Below, piece after piece: positions 9,416 through 20,474 of a stretch of DNA of 64,000 nt. The translations under genes and the position numbers were made by a program. Each line of letters starts with the position of its first letter. Position 1 is the first letter of the stretch. Source of the DNA: Vibrio splendidus (GTDB lineage Bacteria; Pseudomonadota; Gammaproteobacteria; Enterobacterales; Vibrionaceae); the NCBI RefSeq assembly GCF_024347615.1, contig NZ_AP025509.1:1945544-2009543 (forward strand), read 5' to 3'. The notes under the pieces were generated by a model. The model was not told the DNA's origin and searched no databases. It saw nothing but the letters and a program-made list of their open reading frames with translations.

Positions 9416-9875
9416 TCTTTAAGCACATTTTTCTTAGTAATAGAAAGCTGAGTGTATTTAAAAATGGTTTTGAAAGTTTAATACTTTAAAAACTCTTGCT
9501 CTTTAACAATTTGGAAAGCTGACTGATTAGCTTAATTATTTTTACTTTTTAAAAAGTAAAACAAAACGGCCAAGGCTGTGATTAAGTTAATTAAATTTAA
9601 AAGTTCTCAATGTTTATCTGCTCTTATTTAATAAGAACGGTATAAACACAACAAACACATTCAAGTGTCTTGTATTCGAATGATCAGAAATGATTGTTCA
9701 TTTTTTGATTCTACTTTTTATTAAAAAGTGGAAACAAAAAGTAAATTGAGTCCGGCAAACAGTTATCAGGAATTAACCCTTCTTGATGACAACCAAAAAC
9801 CTTGGTTAGTTGCCATACTAGTTTGTTTTCACTTTTCAAAAGTGAAAGTAAAACAGAGACCCTTTCGGGTTGTAT
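9416..9875 (+). other. 16S-23S spacer, 3' part, with boxA and hairpins
   Basis: This stretch has no gene. It holds a second boxA (TGCTCTTTAACA, 9497-9508) ahead of 23S. It also has three members of a hairpin family: ACTTTTTAAAAAGT (about 9544-9557), CTACTTTTTATTAAAAAGTGG (about 9711-9731, imperfect) and CACTTTTCAAAAGTG (about 9830-9844), each followed by an A-rich tail. Confidence 0.7.
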
Positions 9876-12769
<2,894 letters not shown>

Positions 12770-12865
12770 ACAACACCCAAGGGGTTTTGTGGACTCAGAT
12801 GTACCAGACCTTGAATGCGTTTGAAGAGAAATAACTTTTAGATAAGCTTTCCGAATTTTAAAATT

Positions 12866-12985
12866 TGCTTGGCGACCATAGCATTGTGGACCCACCTGAT
12901 TCCATGCCGAACTCAGAAGTGAAACACAATAGCGCCGATGGTAGTGTGGGGCTTCCCCATGTGAGAGTAGGACATCGCCAGGCTC
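12866..12985 (+). rRNA. rrf: 5S ribosomal RNA
   Basis: A gene of about 120 nt that begins TGCTTGGCGACCATAGC and ends GACATCGCCAGGCT. The central CCATGCCGAACTCAGAAGTG is the conserved 5S core. Confidence 0.96.
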
Positions 12986-12990
12986 CTATT

Positions 12991-13023
12991 TATTTTCACT
13001 TTTTAAAAAGTGAAGACAAAAGG
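12991..13023 (+). repeat. rrn hairpin repeat, copy after 5S
   Basis: TTTTCACTTTTTAAAAAGTG with an AAGACAAAAG tail. The same stretch of about 33 nt occurs exactly at about 9299-9331 in the tRNA spacer, and looser relatives lie at 7096, 9544, 9711 and 9830. It may serve as a processing or termination hairpin. Confidence 0.7.
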
Positions 13024-13088
13024 TATCGTTACTTGCGTTAGCAATTAACAACATCATTAGTGTACTAATCTATTGATGACAATTTGTT

Positions 13089-13179
13089 GGAGGGATGGCT
13101 GAGTGGTCGAAAGCACCGGTCTTGAAAACCGGCAACCGTTAATAGCGGTTCTAGGGTTCAAATCCCTATCCCTCCACCA
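13089..13179 (+). tRNA. tRNA-Ser (UGA), island attachment gene
   Basis: A 91-nt class II tRNA with acceptor GGAGGGA paired with TCCCTCC, anticodon loop CTTGAAA, a long variable arm (CAACCGTTAATAGCGGTT) and encoded CCA. Its 3' 32 nt are repeated at 44244-44275, marking it as the integration target of the island. Confidence 0.97.
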
Positions 13180-13180
13180 C
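13149..13180 (+). repeat. Island attachment site, tRNA side (att)
   Basis: The T-arm and acceptor 3' end of tRNA-Ser (TTCTAGGGTTCAAATCC then CTATCCCTCCACCAC). It matches 44244-44275 at 31 of 32 positions; the single difference is C13166 against T44261. This copy completes a functional tRNA. Confidence 0.85.
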
Positions 13181-13188
13181 TATTCATC

Positions 13189-13221
13189 AAAAAAAGCCTT
13201 TGATTATCAAAGGCTTTTTTT
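13189..13221 (+). terminator. Terminator of tRNA-Ser
   Basis: AAAAAAGCCTTTGA pairs with TCAAAGGCTTTTTT around a 3-nt loop, with a T run. Confidence 0.85.
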
Positions 13222-13266
13222 GTATCTGTAAGACTTGAATTTGCTTCGAAACAACGAGGTAAGTCA

Positions 13267-13527
13267 ATGTATATACAAAAATCTCCCCACGGTGTCTACT
13301 ACGCACGGATCTGTACTCCAGCACAGTTGAAAGCGTTGGGATTCCCATTCGATCTAAAAATCAGCCTTCGAACAAAAGACCCTAAGCTAGCTAAAGTCAT
13401 TGGCTTAAGCCTTGTCAGTGCTGTCAAAGAGGCCTTTCGTACTACAGACTCTCTGTGCTTTTCAGAGTTTCAGTTGCATCTAAAAGGCATTTTGTCCCAC
13501 CACCTGAACTTATACCAATTCCATTAA
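13267..13527 (+). pseudogene. Island tyrosine integrase, 5' part, interrupted by IS630
   Basis: The first 82 codons (13267-13512) encode the N-terminal arm of a genomic-island tyrosine recombinase (MYIQKSPHGVYYARICTPAQL...). The frame then runs into the IS630 element and stops at 13527. GAGG precedes the ATG, and the gene sits 87 bp after the tRNA-Ser gene, the usual place for an island integrase. Deleting 13513-14605 (element plus one TA copy) joins AAC-TTA to CAA-TCA in frame with the C-terminal part at 14606-15628. The intact gene would therefore have encoded about 422 residues. Confidence 0.85.
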
Positions 13528-13563
13528 ATTCATGATCTAATATAGACTCTGAAAGGAGCCTAT

Positions 13564-14040
13564 ATGAACTCAGATTTATCAAAGCTTATCGGCGCAACCT
13601 CCAACGCGAGGTTGAGGCTAAGATTACTCGCGGTCTCTCACTTTATCGATGGTAAAAATCGAACTGAAATCGCGTCATTTCTTAAAGTCAGTCGTCTCAG
13701 TGTGAATAAATGGATCAAGGCCTATCTTGATTTTGGTGTTGAAGGGTTAGTAGAAAAACCTCATACAGGAAGACCTTCCAGACTCACTATTGAGCAAAAA
13801 AAACATCTTAAAGAATACGTCACTTCAAATGCAATAAAACCTGAGGGTGGGCGCTTACAAGGGAGTGACATCACACAATTCATCCTTGATGAATTTGATA
13901 TATCTTACCAACCATCCGGTGTATACCGCTTACTGCATGAACTTAATTTGAGTTGGATAACGACACGTTCAAAGCACCCAAAACAATCAGAAGAAGCTCA
14001 AGAATCTTTTAAAAAAATTCCCAATAGAAACGATCCTTAA
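13564..14040 (+). CDS. IS630 transposase, ORF A (DNA-binding part)
   Basis: 158 residues with the N-terminal helix-turn-helix of IS630 transposases (GKNRTEIASFLKVSRLSVNKWIKAYLDFGVEGLVEK) and a second HTH (YQPSGVYRLLHELNLSW). AGGAGCC lies just before the ATG. The frame ends shortly after a run of seven A (14011-14017), where the catalytic part continues in the +1 frame. A -1 slip there meets a stop after three codons, so only +1 (or -2) shifting, or polymerase slippage, would give a full transposase. Confidence 0.88.
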   Translation: MNSDLSKLIGATSNARLRLRLLAVSHFIDGKNRTEIASFLKVSRLSVNKWIKAYLDFGVEGLVEKPHTGRPSRLTIEQKKHLKEYVTSNAIKPEGGRLQGSDITQFILDEFDISYQPSGVYRLLHELNLSWITTRSKHPKQSEEAQESFKKIPNRNDP

Positions 14041-14068
14041 GATCCCTGGGCATATCCACTTAAAAGAA

Positions 14069-14587
14069 GTGCTTGTTTGGTTTCAAGATGAAGCTAGATT
14101 TGGTCAACGCAATACCACAACCAAGATTTGGGCAGAAAAAGGAACTCGACCTAGAGCCGTTCAACAGCAACAATTTGAGTACGCTTATTTGTTTGGAGCC
14201 GTTTGTATCAATACAGGCGAAGCTGAAGCTATTGTTTCACCGTTAAGCAACATGGAAGCAATGACGAAGCATCTTGAATTAATCTCAACGGCGACCCCTA
14301 GAGGTAAACATTCCGTGGTTATTATGGATCAAGCGAGCTGGCATCAAACACATTTAGCCAATCATTTTAAGAACATCACGATAATCCATATCCCGCCATA
14401 TTCACCAGAATTAAACCCGATAGAACAAGTTTGGCAATGGCTTCGACAATACAAGTTAGCGAATAGGTGTTTTGAAAACTATAACGATATAGTGAACTCA
14501 GTATGCAATGCTTGGAACAGTTTTTGTGAAGATAAACGCAGAGTCCAATCCCTCTGCTTTAGAGATTGGACTCGATTGGTAAGTTAA
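14069..14587 (+). CDS. IS630 transposase, ORF B (DDE catalytic part)
   Basis: 172 residues with the complete DDE triad: WFQDEARFGQ (first Asp), VIMDQASWHQ (second Asp) and PPYSPELNPIEQVWQWLR (Glu). The open frame extends upstream to the A7 run at 14011-14017, reading KKFPIETILKIPGHIHLKEV before the nominal start, so it is naturally a fusion with ORF A by frameshifting. It ends 16 bp before the right end of the element. Whether the element is active depends on frameshift efficiency. Confidence 0.88.
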   Translation: MLVWFQDEARFGQRNTTTKIWAEKGTRPRAVQQQQFEYAYLFGAVCINTGEAEAIVSPLSNMEAMTKHLELISTATPRGKHSVVIMDQASWHQTHLANHFKNITIIHIPPYSPELNPIEQVWQWLRQYKLANRCFENYNDIVNSVCNAWNSFCEDKRRVQSLCFRDWTRLVS

Positions 14588-14590
14588 TTA

Positions 14591-15628
14591 ATGGAATTGG
14601 TATTACAATCACAAAAGCAGGACGATCGCTTACATTTAGGTTGTATACCTTCCATAAGTCATACTTCTAAGCGTTTGAGTGAAGAAAAGCATTGGAGTGA
14701 AGCGTTAAAACACTTTCTAGAGTTCAAAGGGGTTCAAGGGGTCAGTGCATTGACTGTCCATCAGTTGAAACAGCGCATTACCTTTTTCTTTGAGAGCACT
14801 GCGCCATCTGGTTTATCAACAATAACTGCGATGGTACTGATGGAGTACATTAAGACTCTCAATAGCTCTAGTCTTTCAGCAAAAAGCTGTAAAGATTACT
14901 ACGCCGCGCTGAGTCAATTTATACGTTGGTGTGCGACCATGTCTTTGATTGAAAGAAACGTGTCTGCAGATATCAAAGCGACTTTCAAGAAGTCTATAAA
15001 AGCTGATAAGCAGCGCTCAAGGTGGTCAGAGAGTCAGCTTTCAACACTCTTCTCATCTGAGCAGTTTGAGCAAGTGGATAATGGTTTCTACTGGGTTACT
15101 TTATTGCTCACGTACATGGGTATGAGGCCGAATGAAGTGTGTCAGCTACGTACAGAAGACGTGGTCGTTAGCGATCCAGTCCCTTACTTAAACGTAACAG
15201 ATAAAGGTCACGGACAGCGGATCAAGAATCGTTATGCTCTGCGACAAGTCCCCATTCATCAGAGTCTAATCAAACATGGCTTTCTTGAGTATGTTGAGCT
15301 TCGTAAGAACAATAGCAAAACCTGTCTATTCGATTACAAGCCACTGGGTCTCAACAAGGACTGGAGCCAACAATATTGCCAACAATTCGGCAGACTCCTA
15401 TCTAAGATCGGATTGAAAGCAGGGCAACGCCCTACTGCGTACTCCCTCCGTCACACTTTCATTGATGTTCTTAAGCAAAAGGAAGTGGCTGAGTCTACAG
15501 TCGCTGATATCGTTGGCCATCATCACCCCTCAATGACATTTGGCCGATATGGTAAGCAAACAAAACTGAAACTTATGCTTAGTGCGGTTAACCAGTTCTC
15601 ACTTCAACTGGGAGGCTCACATGAGTAA
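14591..15628 (+). pseudogene. Island tyrosine integrase, 3' catalytic part
   Basis: Codons from 14606 onward encode the core-binding and catalytic domains of the integrase split at 13513. The ATG at 14591 lies in the IS630 end and would add five foreign residues. Catalytic signatures are present: GMRPNEVCQLR (Arg I), YSLRHTFIDVL (His-x-x-Arg box), GHHHPSMTFGRYGK (second His and Tyr). The N-terminal arm is lacking, so att-arm binding is probably lost unless the IS excises. The stop overlaps the start of the next gene (ATGAGTAA, 8 bp), which shows a coupled pair. Confidence 0.85.
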
Positions 15629-16052
15629 GTTCAACTATGATGAGTTGCACACGGTTTATAAGGCGTTCAAGCAAAGCTATTTTGAAGGGGATGAAACCTC
15701 GTTGCTTGCGTTATCGAAACAGTATGACTATCAAGATATCCACTGCCTCTATCAGCTTTTTGAGCGCCTCGAAGATAAGCCAAGCACAACATCTATGTCA
15801 TTAATGGCATTAGGAATAGATTGGCAAACACAACAGGCACTGTTTGGTGACTTTGAAACACTGAGAGAAATTGCAGGGCTCGTAAGCCCTCCTCCCATGT
15901 CACACGCAGAGTGTTTTGATGCCTTTGTTCTACCTTATTGGACCATTATGTCAAAGAAAGGGATTGTTCTTATTAGCACTAGAAGCCAAGAGCATTTTAC
16001 TTTCGTACATCGTGTGTCAGGAGTAGAAATTCAAGTTAATATAAAGCGCTGA
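15621..16052 (+). CDS. Hypothetical protein coupled to the integrase
   Basis: 143 residues of mixed helical type, no signal peptide and no membrane segment; I do not recognise the family. GGGAGG before ATG 15621 fixes the start, which overlaps the integrase stop by 8 bp. The coupling suggests a role in integration or excision, for example as a directionality or accessory factor, but the protein is larger and more acidic than a typical excisionase. A hairpin terminator follows at 16077-16110. Confidence 0.75.
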   Translation: MSKFNYDELHTVYKAFKQSYFEGDETSLLALSKQYDYQDIHCLYQLFERLEDKPSTTSMSLMALGIDWQTQQALFGDFETLREIAGLVSPPPMSHAECFDAFVLPYWTIMSKKGIVLISTRSQEHFTFVHRVSGVEIQVNIKR

Positions 16053-16076
16053 ATCTCAATGTCATTTTGAAAAACC

Positions 16077-16110
16077 AAATCTCGTGAACACCTTAGAGCT
16101 CACGAGATTT
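16077..16110. terminator. Hairpin between convergent genes
   Basis: AAATCTCGTGA pairs with TCACGAGATTT (11 bp) around a 12-nt loop. The T tract is weak. It lies between 15621-16052 (+) and the relaxase gene (-). Confidence 0.65.
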
Positions 16111-16137
16111 ACCTTTTAAATTATTATGAAGACCTTA

Positions 16138-17766
16138 TCAATCGAACTCTCGGTCGGCACTCATTCTCCGTTTTTTGGGGGACGCAGTGTTCAGGTTTTC
16201 CCTATTATCTAGGAGGGCGTCTTTCATCCCACATACAAGTGCCTGCTGTATTGGGTTTCCATCCAATTTTGTCATGTGAGCTGACATCCTTCTTTCTAAT
16301 AAAGTCAGTAGTTCTTTCTCATCCCTTTGTTCAAAGACAAATGATTTCATCAGATCTTGAAAGATGGGAGCTAACGTCTCAATAACGGTATGAGTCAGTT
16401 TAGCGATCACCTTTTTTAGAGATGAGATTGATTTCTCTAACTGTTCATTTTTTTCTTCATTTTGTAGAGCTTTTGACTCTGTCGTTTTGAGCTGTTCTTT
16501 AACTGTTGATAGAGCGGTTAAGGTTGTCTCCAGTTGATTGGTTGCAGTGCTTGTGGTCGATCGTAGTAAGTCTATATCTACATGTAATCTTTTGATTTTG
16601 TCTTGCTTCTCTTTTTCTGTATTCCTAATTTTGTTGAGGTGTTGATTCAGTTGGTTCAACTCTTCGCCCTTCGATGAGAGTTGCAGCTTGGCCTCTTGCA
16701 GTTCTTTCTCAAGCTCTCTAGTGAAGTAATTAAACTCTCTTTCATTTTTTGGTAACTGTGCTTGTCGACGCATTTCTTTTATTTTGCGTCTATTTTTCTG
16801 AAGATCTTCGTTGAATTCCATGGTTAATCCCTTTGGTCTAAACAGCTGATGATTCATAAATCGACGAAAACATTCCTGTATTAGCTCACCTTGCTCTGAT
16901 TGCTCTTTTCTAGAAAAGCATGCACCTTGTTTATACCGGATTGGCGTGTGTGACTGATCCAAGTGATTCTTCATCTTTTGCGCAAGATTTGCTTTTTCAA
17001 TTCTCAGATCCCACTCTGTTGTTCTGTTGTTTTGTGCTTTAAGAAAAAGGTGAACATGCTCCCCTGTTCCTTCATCAAGACCTCTTTCATCACTATGAAC
17101 AAACACGGCGGCTATTTCATAATCTTTGAAGTAGTTGCGGTAGTAGTTCATCAGTGCTTCAGCCATTTCACGGCCACAAACAAGGTCGTGAGAAACTTCA
17201 TTTCGGTGTGGAATGACAAAAATCGACTCTTCTACCAAGTTTGAGTTCAAATTTTTAGGGAACGAAACCAGTTTGTTATGAACTGAAATATATCTCTCAA
17301 AAGCGTTCAGTCTTTGCTTCTTGCGAGAGAAATCAATATTCCTAGCTTCGTCGAGCAAAGAGTCAAGTTTAAGCGGGACATGTTCAGGTGTGCCTAAAAT
17401 CTTAGCGATAAAATTAGACCCCTCGGTATTTCCCTTTTCTGATTGCAGAGCGTCTTTTAGCTTTTTCTTGTATGCTCTCTTTTTTTGTTTACATTTGGTC
17501 AGCCCTTCGTTGGGCTTTTGAGGCAGCCTTAGAGAATCGACAAACTCAGACTTATCGTCATTGTTTAAATTATCAAGCTTCGTCCATTGGTTATTGATAT
17601 ATACTTGGTTGAGGTGACTTAGATCTGGATTCCATTCAATGGTTTCAGACTTCGCATTTTCATCTCGGATACTATGTCCTGCTGACTTCTTAAGCTTGGC
17701 CTGTTTTTCTGCTGTGCCGGAATACGGAAGCGTAGAGAAAAAACATGTGATGGCTTTATTTTTCAT
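16138..17766 (-). CDS. MobV/Pre-like relaxase with C-terminal coiled coil
   Basis: 542 residues. The core AAVFVHSDERGLDEGTGEHVHLFLKAQ resembles the HUH metal-binding motif of MobV/Pre mobilisation relaxases (H-x-D-E, then HVH), which nick an oriT and start transfer of a DNA strand. The second half (about 340-480) is a long heptad-rich coiled coil (ELEKELQEAKLQL..., QLEKSISSLKKVI), as in Pre proteins. ATG 17766 with GAGG upstream is preferred to the upstream frame start. It lies downstream of, and is co-directional with, an intact integrase (162-bp gap). The element could therefore be mobilisable. Divergence from typical MobV makes the assignment tentative. Confidence 0.65.
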   Translation of the reverse strand: MKNKAITCFFSTLPYSGTAEKQAKLKKSAGHSIRDENAKSETIEWNPDLSHLNQVYINNQWTKLDNLNNDDKSEFVDSLRLPQKPNEGLTKCKQKKRAYKKKLKDALQSEKGNTEGSNFIAKILGTPEHVPLKLDSLLDEARNIDFSRKKQRLNAFERYISVHNKLVSFPKNLNSNLVEESIFVIPHRNEVSHDLVCGREMAEALMNYYRNYFKDYEIAAVFVHSDERGLDEGTGEHVHLFLKAQNNRTTEWDLRIEKANLAQKMKNHLDQSHTPIRYKQGACFSRKEQSEQGELIQECFRRFMNHQLFRPKGLTMEFNEDLQKNRRKIKEMRRQAQLPKNEREFNYFTRELEKELQEAKLQLSSKGEELNQLNQHLNKIRNTEKEKQDKIKRLHVDIDLLRSTTSTATNQLETTLTALSTVKEQLKTTESKALQNEEKNEQLEKSISSLKKVIAKLTHTVIETLAPIFQDLMKSFVFEQRDEKELLTLLERRMSAHMTKLDGNPIQQALVCGMKDALLDNRENLNTASPKKRRMSADREFD

Positions 17767-17898
17767 TGTGTAGTCCTCGGTTTGCGTGTTGTTGGGGTTG
17801 AGGGGCGTAGCCCCCACCAAGAAGCTTTCGTTCATCTTTTACGCAGTAAAAGTGTTGCGAAAGTGTCCTTGGTTACGATGTCGTTATCTTTTTGAAAG

Positions 17899-17916
17899 CC
17901 GGTGTCGAGACACCGG
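17899..17916. promoter_or_regulatory. Strong palindrome between integrase and relaxase genes
   Basis: CCGGTGTCGAGACACCGG is a near-perfect 18-bp palindrome just after the integrase stop (17928). A second GC-rich hairpin (GGGGC-GTA-GCCCC, about 17798-17810) is nearer the relaxase start. Candidates are an oriT hairpin, an operator, or a weak terminator. Confidence 0.45.
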
Positions 17917-17927
17917 AATGAGGCAAA

Positions 17928-18920
17928 TTAAAGGATGGGTTTGTCGACCGAATTTGCAGCTTTCTGAAAGTGCAAATCAATCAGGTTGGGGTAGTCTTTT
18001 GCGTCTTCTTCAATCCACTTTGAGTAATGCTTATAAAGCATGTCTAGAGTGTTGTGCCCTAGTTGAGACCTTATCCAATAAAGATTTGCCCCACTCAAAA
18101 TAGCTTGAGATGCGAATGTATGACGGGCCTGACTCGCACCTCGATGAGCTACGCTGGCTGCAACGAGCCAGCTTTTAAAGGTGCGATCTATTGCTTTATC
18201 TTTTTGGTAAAATTTCCCTGTATCAAGATTAGGGAATAGAGGTTTTGCGGTAAGTTTGGTTCGGGTCTTTTGATCATTTTCGGTGATATGGATTTCTTGA
18301 GCCGCTAAGCCAAAGATTAAACTTAACTGGTTTTCAATTATCTTTTGGGCTGTCTTAGACAATTGAATCCTACGCTTTGATCCTGTAGTTTTTGGCCTTT
18401 TAAAGTGATTAACTACGCAAGCTCTCTCAACTTTAAGCTCTCTTTTTATTGGGTCATAATCATCAACAACTAGTGCCAACCACTCACTTTTTCGAAGCCC
18501 TGTATGGCAAGCCAGAAGGACCCCATTTTTAACACTTGAGCAAGCTGCTGCTTGGTGAGTTAAACGGGTTATATCATTCAGTGTGAATGGATTACAGCTA
18601 ATGGGAGCATTTTGTAAGTTATGGATACCATCAACTGGAGATTGTGTAATAAGCCGATCCCCAACTGCAAACGTGAATACTTTTCGAATAAGTGTCAGGT
18701 CTTCATTAAGCGTTTTGTTTTTAAGATCATTGTGTGCATGTAAGTAGCGAAGAATACCGCTTCGTACGATATCTCGAATGTCTAGTTCTCCGAAAAACGT
18801 TACGATACGTTTTAGCTTAGATCTCCATGCTTTTATTGTTGAGTTAGCGTAAGTTCCTTTTTCAAGTTCGAACATTGTTTCTGCTACCGTGCGAAACAAA
18901 AACTTATCTCTGCATTTCAT
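17928..18920 (-). CDS. int: Tyrosine recombinase/integrase, second of the island
   Basis: A 330-residue phage-type tyrosine recombinase, apparently intact. The SAM-like core-binding domain covers about 10-95. The catalytic domain has GLRKSEWLALV (Arg), RPKTTGSKRRI (Lys), ASQARHTFASQ (HxxR-type box), GHNTLDMLYKHYSKW (His and the nucleophile Tyr). GAGG lies 9 nt before the ATG. As the tRNA-proximal integrase is broken, this enzyme is the only complete recombinase in the island and may be a separate or nested module with the relaxase gene downstream. Confidence 0.9.
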   Translation of the reverse strand: MKCRDKFLFRTVAETMFELEKGTYANSTIKAWRSKLKRIVTFFGELDIRDIVRSGILRYLHAHNDLKNKTLNEDLTLIRKVFTFAVGDRLITQSPVDGIHNLQNAPISCNPFTLNDITRLTHQAAACSSVKNGVLLACHTGLRKSEWLALVVDDYDPIKRELKVERACVVNHFKRPKTTGSKRRIQLSKTAQKIIENQLSLIFGLAAQEIHITENDQKTRTKLTAKPLFPNLDTGKFYQKDKAIDRTFKSWLVAASVAHRGASQARHTFASQAILSGANLYWIRSQLGHNTLDMLYKHYSKWIEEDAKDYPNLIDLHFQKAANSVDKPIL

Positions 18921-19275
18921 GATGCAAACCTCATTTTTATTTGAGATCTACGCTACAGATTTACAAAAAAGCCGTCAATAATGCTGGAAAATCATAAGTG
19001 CATGATTTTACTATAAAATAAATACACACCTCAACATTATTGCTTAAATAACAATCGCTTAAAAAAGTAATTAAGCGATATCGCACAATATAACCAATCA
19101 ATCCATTTGACTTATTAATAAATCTTAATTAGAAAAAATCACCACAATTAACCAATTTGGTTGGTTAATTATATTGATGTGGATATTTTTGTTAACATTA
19201 TATATTGAAATATTAAACTCATGATTTTTTGTTTATCTGAATCATTTTTGACATGTAGGAATTTGGATATTTTTA

Positions 19276-19867
19276 ATGAGTTTAGCTATTTTCGCCCAAT
19301 AGCAGTGTTGTGTGCACCACCTCAGACGCTGCAAAATTCAATGTAACTCGTGCCGCCCTTTCTCGCGCTGTGGAAAAAGGTGACATAGAAAAACTACAGC
19401 GAGGACTCTACGGGTATGTAGGCAGAGAAGAATTGGAGGTGCACTCTTTAGCTGAGGTCAGTGTCAGAGCGAAAAAAGGGGTTATTTGCCTTCTATCAGC
19501 ACTCCGTTACCACAATCTCACTACCCAAGCGCCTTTTCAGATATGGCTCAGCATTAAAAAAAATGATAGGGCTCCCAATATTGAATACCTAAGCATTAAG
19601 ATTGTTCGTACCAGGGACGTGACGGATTTGGGGGTGATCTCAACACAAGTTGATGGCATCCCTGTTTTAGTATCGGACGTTGAGCGGACGATTGTTGATT
19701 GCTTTAAGTTCCGTAACAAGATCGGGATTGATGTCGCGATTGAAGCACTTACAGAGGCAAAAAGAGCCAACAGATTTGAGCAAGAGAAGCTCTGGGAGTA
19801 TGTAAAGCATTACAGAATGACAAATGTAATGATGCCCTATATGGAGGTAATAAGCTGCAATGGTTAG
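19276..19867 (+). pseudogene. AbiEi-like antitoxin/transcription regulator, start disrupted
   Basis: The open frame from GTG 19310 encodes 185 residues like the AbiEi antitoxin of type IV toxin-antitoxin/abortive infection systems. It has a winged helix (CTTSDAAKFNVTRAALSRAVEKGDIEKLQRGLYGY), then the AbiEi core (GVICLLSALRYHNLTT, DVERTIVDCFKFRNKIG). ATG 19276 begins MSLAIFAQ and hits TAG at 19300; adding one base there would continue as NSSVVCTTSDAAKF. This suggests a one-base frameshift in the start region. No AbiEii nucleotidyltransferase toxin lies downstream, so it is an orphan. The GTG start may still give a nearly full product. Confidence 0.65.
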
Positions 19868-19924
19868 TCACTTACTTCTAACTCGTTGTTACCTTGTTTT
19901 ATAGAGTGCGAGATTGAAGATCGA

Positions 19925-20269
19925 TCATATTGCAGAAAGCGCAGCAATTGCTTTGACGGCTATATTCTCAGGACAATGACCATAACGCTCCTCCAAAGCA
20001 TGGAATTGCTCAAGTGTGAAGCATGTAGCCAAAGAGTTTAAGCGTTTTCCTTTTAGGGTTTCCAGAGGAAAAGCAGCAGTAGAGCAACTTATATCAGCTT
20101 CGTCCCAAACAACACGCTGACCGTCGCGCTTTTTATAGCGTTCGTCTTGCTTTAGGACGTTTCTGCCTTTCAAGGTATCAATTACAAATCCCAAAGGGAG
20201 GTCGTTTATCTTTGCTAAATGCAGCAATGTGTTGACCTTCGTTTTATAGCGCTTACTAAAATATCGCAT
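19925..20269 (-). CDS. Hypothetical protein
   Basis: 114 residues, basic N-terminus (MRYFSKRYKTKVNTLLHLAK), no signal peptide and no membrane helix; I do not recognise it. AGGAAA lies close before ATG 20269, so it is likely a real gene. It is convergent with the AbiEi-like gene (57-bp gap) and lies next to the ISNCY element. It could be a partner or replacement of the missing toxin, but nothing in its sequence shows a nucleotidyltransferase motif. Confidence 0.55.
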   Translation of the reverse strand: MRYFSKRYKTKVNTLLHLAKINDLPLGFVIDTLKGRNVLKQDERYKKRDGQRVVWDEADISCSTAAFPLETLKGKRLNSLATCFTLEQFHALEERYGHCPENIAVKAIAALSAI

Positions 20270-20474
20270 AATTTTCCTGATACAGTTTCTTGAATACTTG
20301 TGTAGTTTTACAACTAACTACAGCCGATTAAACTGCAGCAGTGACATTGTTTAGTTTAAGCCCCTCGATTCTGTTTTGCTAGCTAACGAACGTCAGGTTT
20401 ACTTGTCGATAGCTGCTTAGTAAATTCAATTCGTAGTACTATTCCACCCACAGCCCACAATTTAGAACATTTGG

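Larger units (their letters stand above)
13513..14603 (+). mobile_element. IS630-family insertion sequence
   Basis: A 1091-bp element with inverted ends (A)TACCAATTCCATTAA at both sides. It is flanked by duplicated TA (13511-13512 and 14604-14605), the standard IS630/Tc1-mariner target. It contains a transposase in two frames. It is inserted in the tRNA-proximal integrase gene, which it inactivates. Confidence 0.9.
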
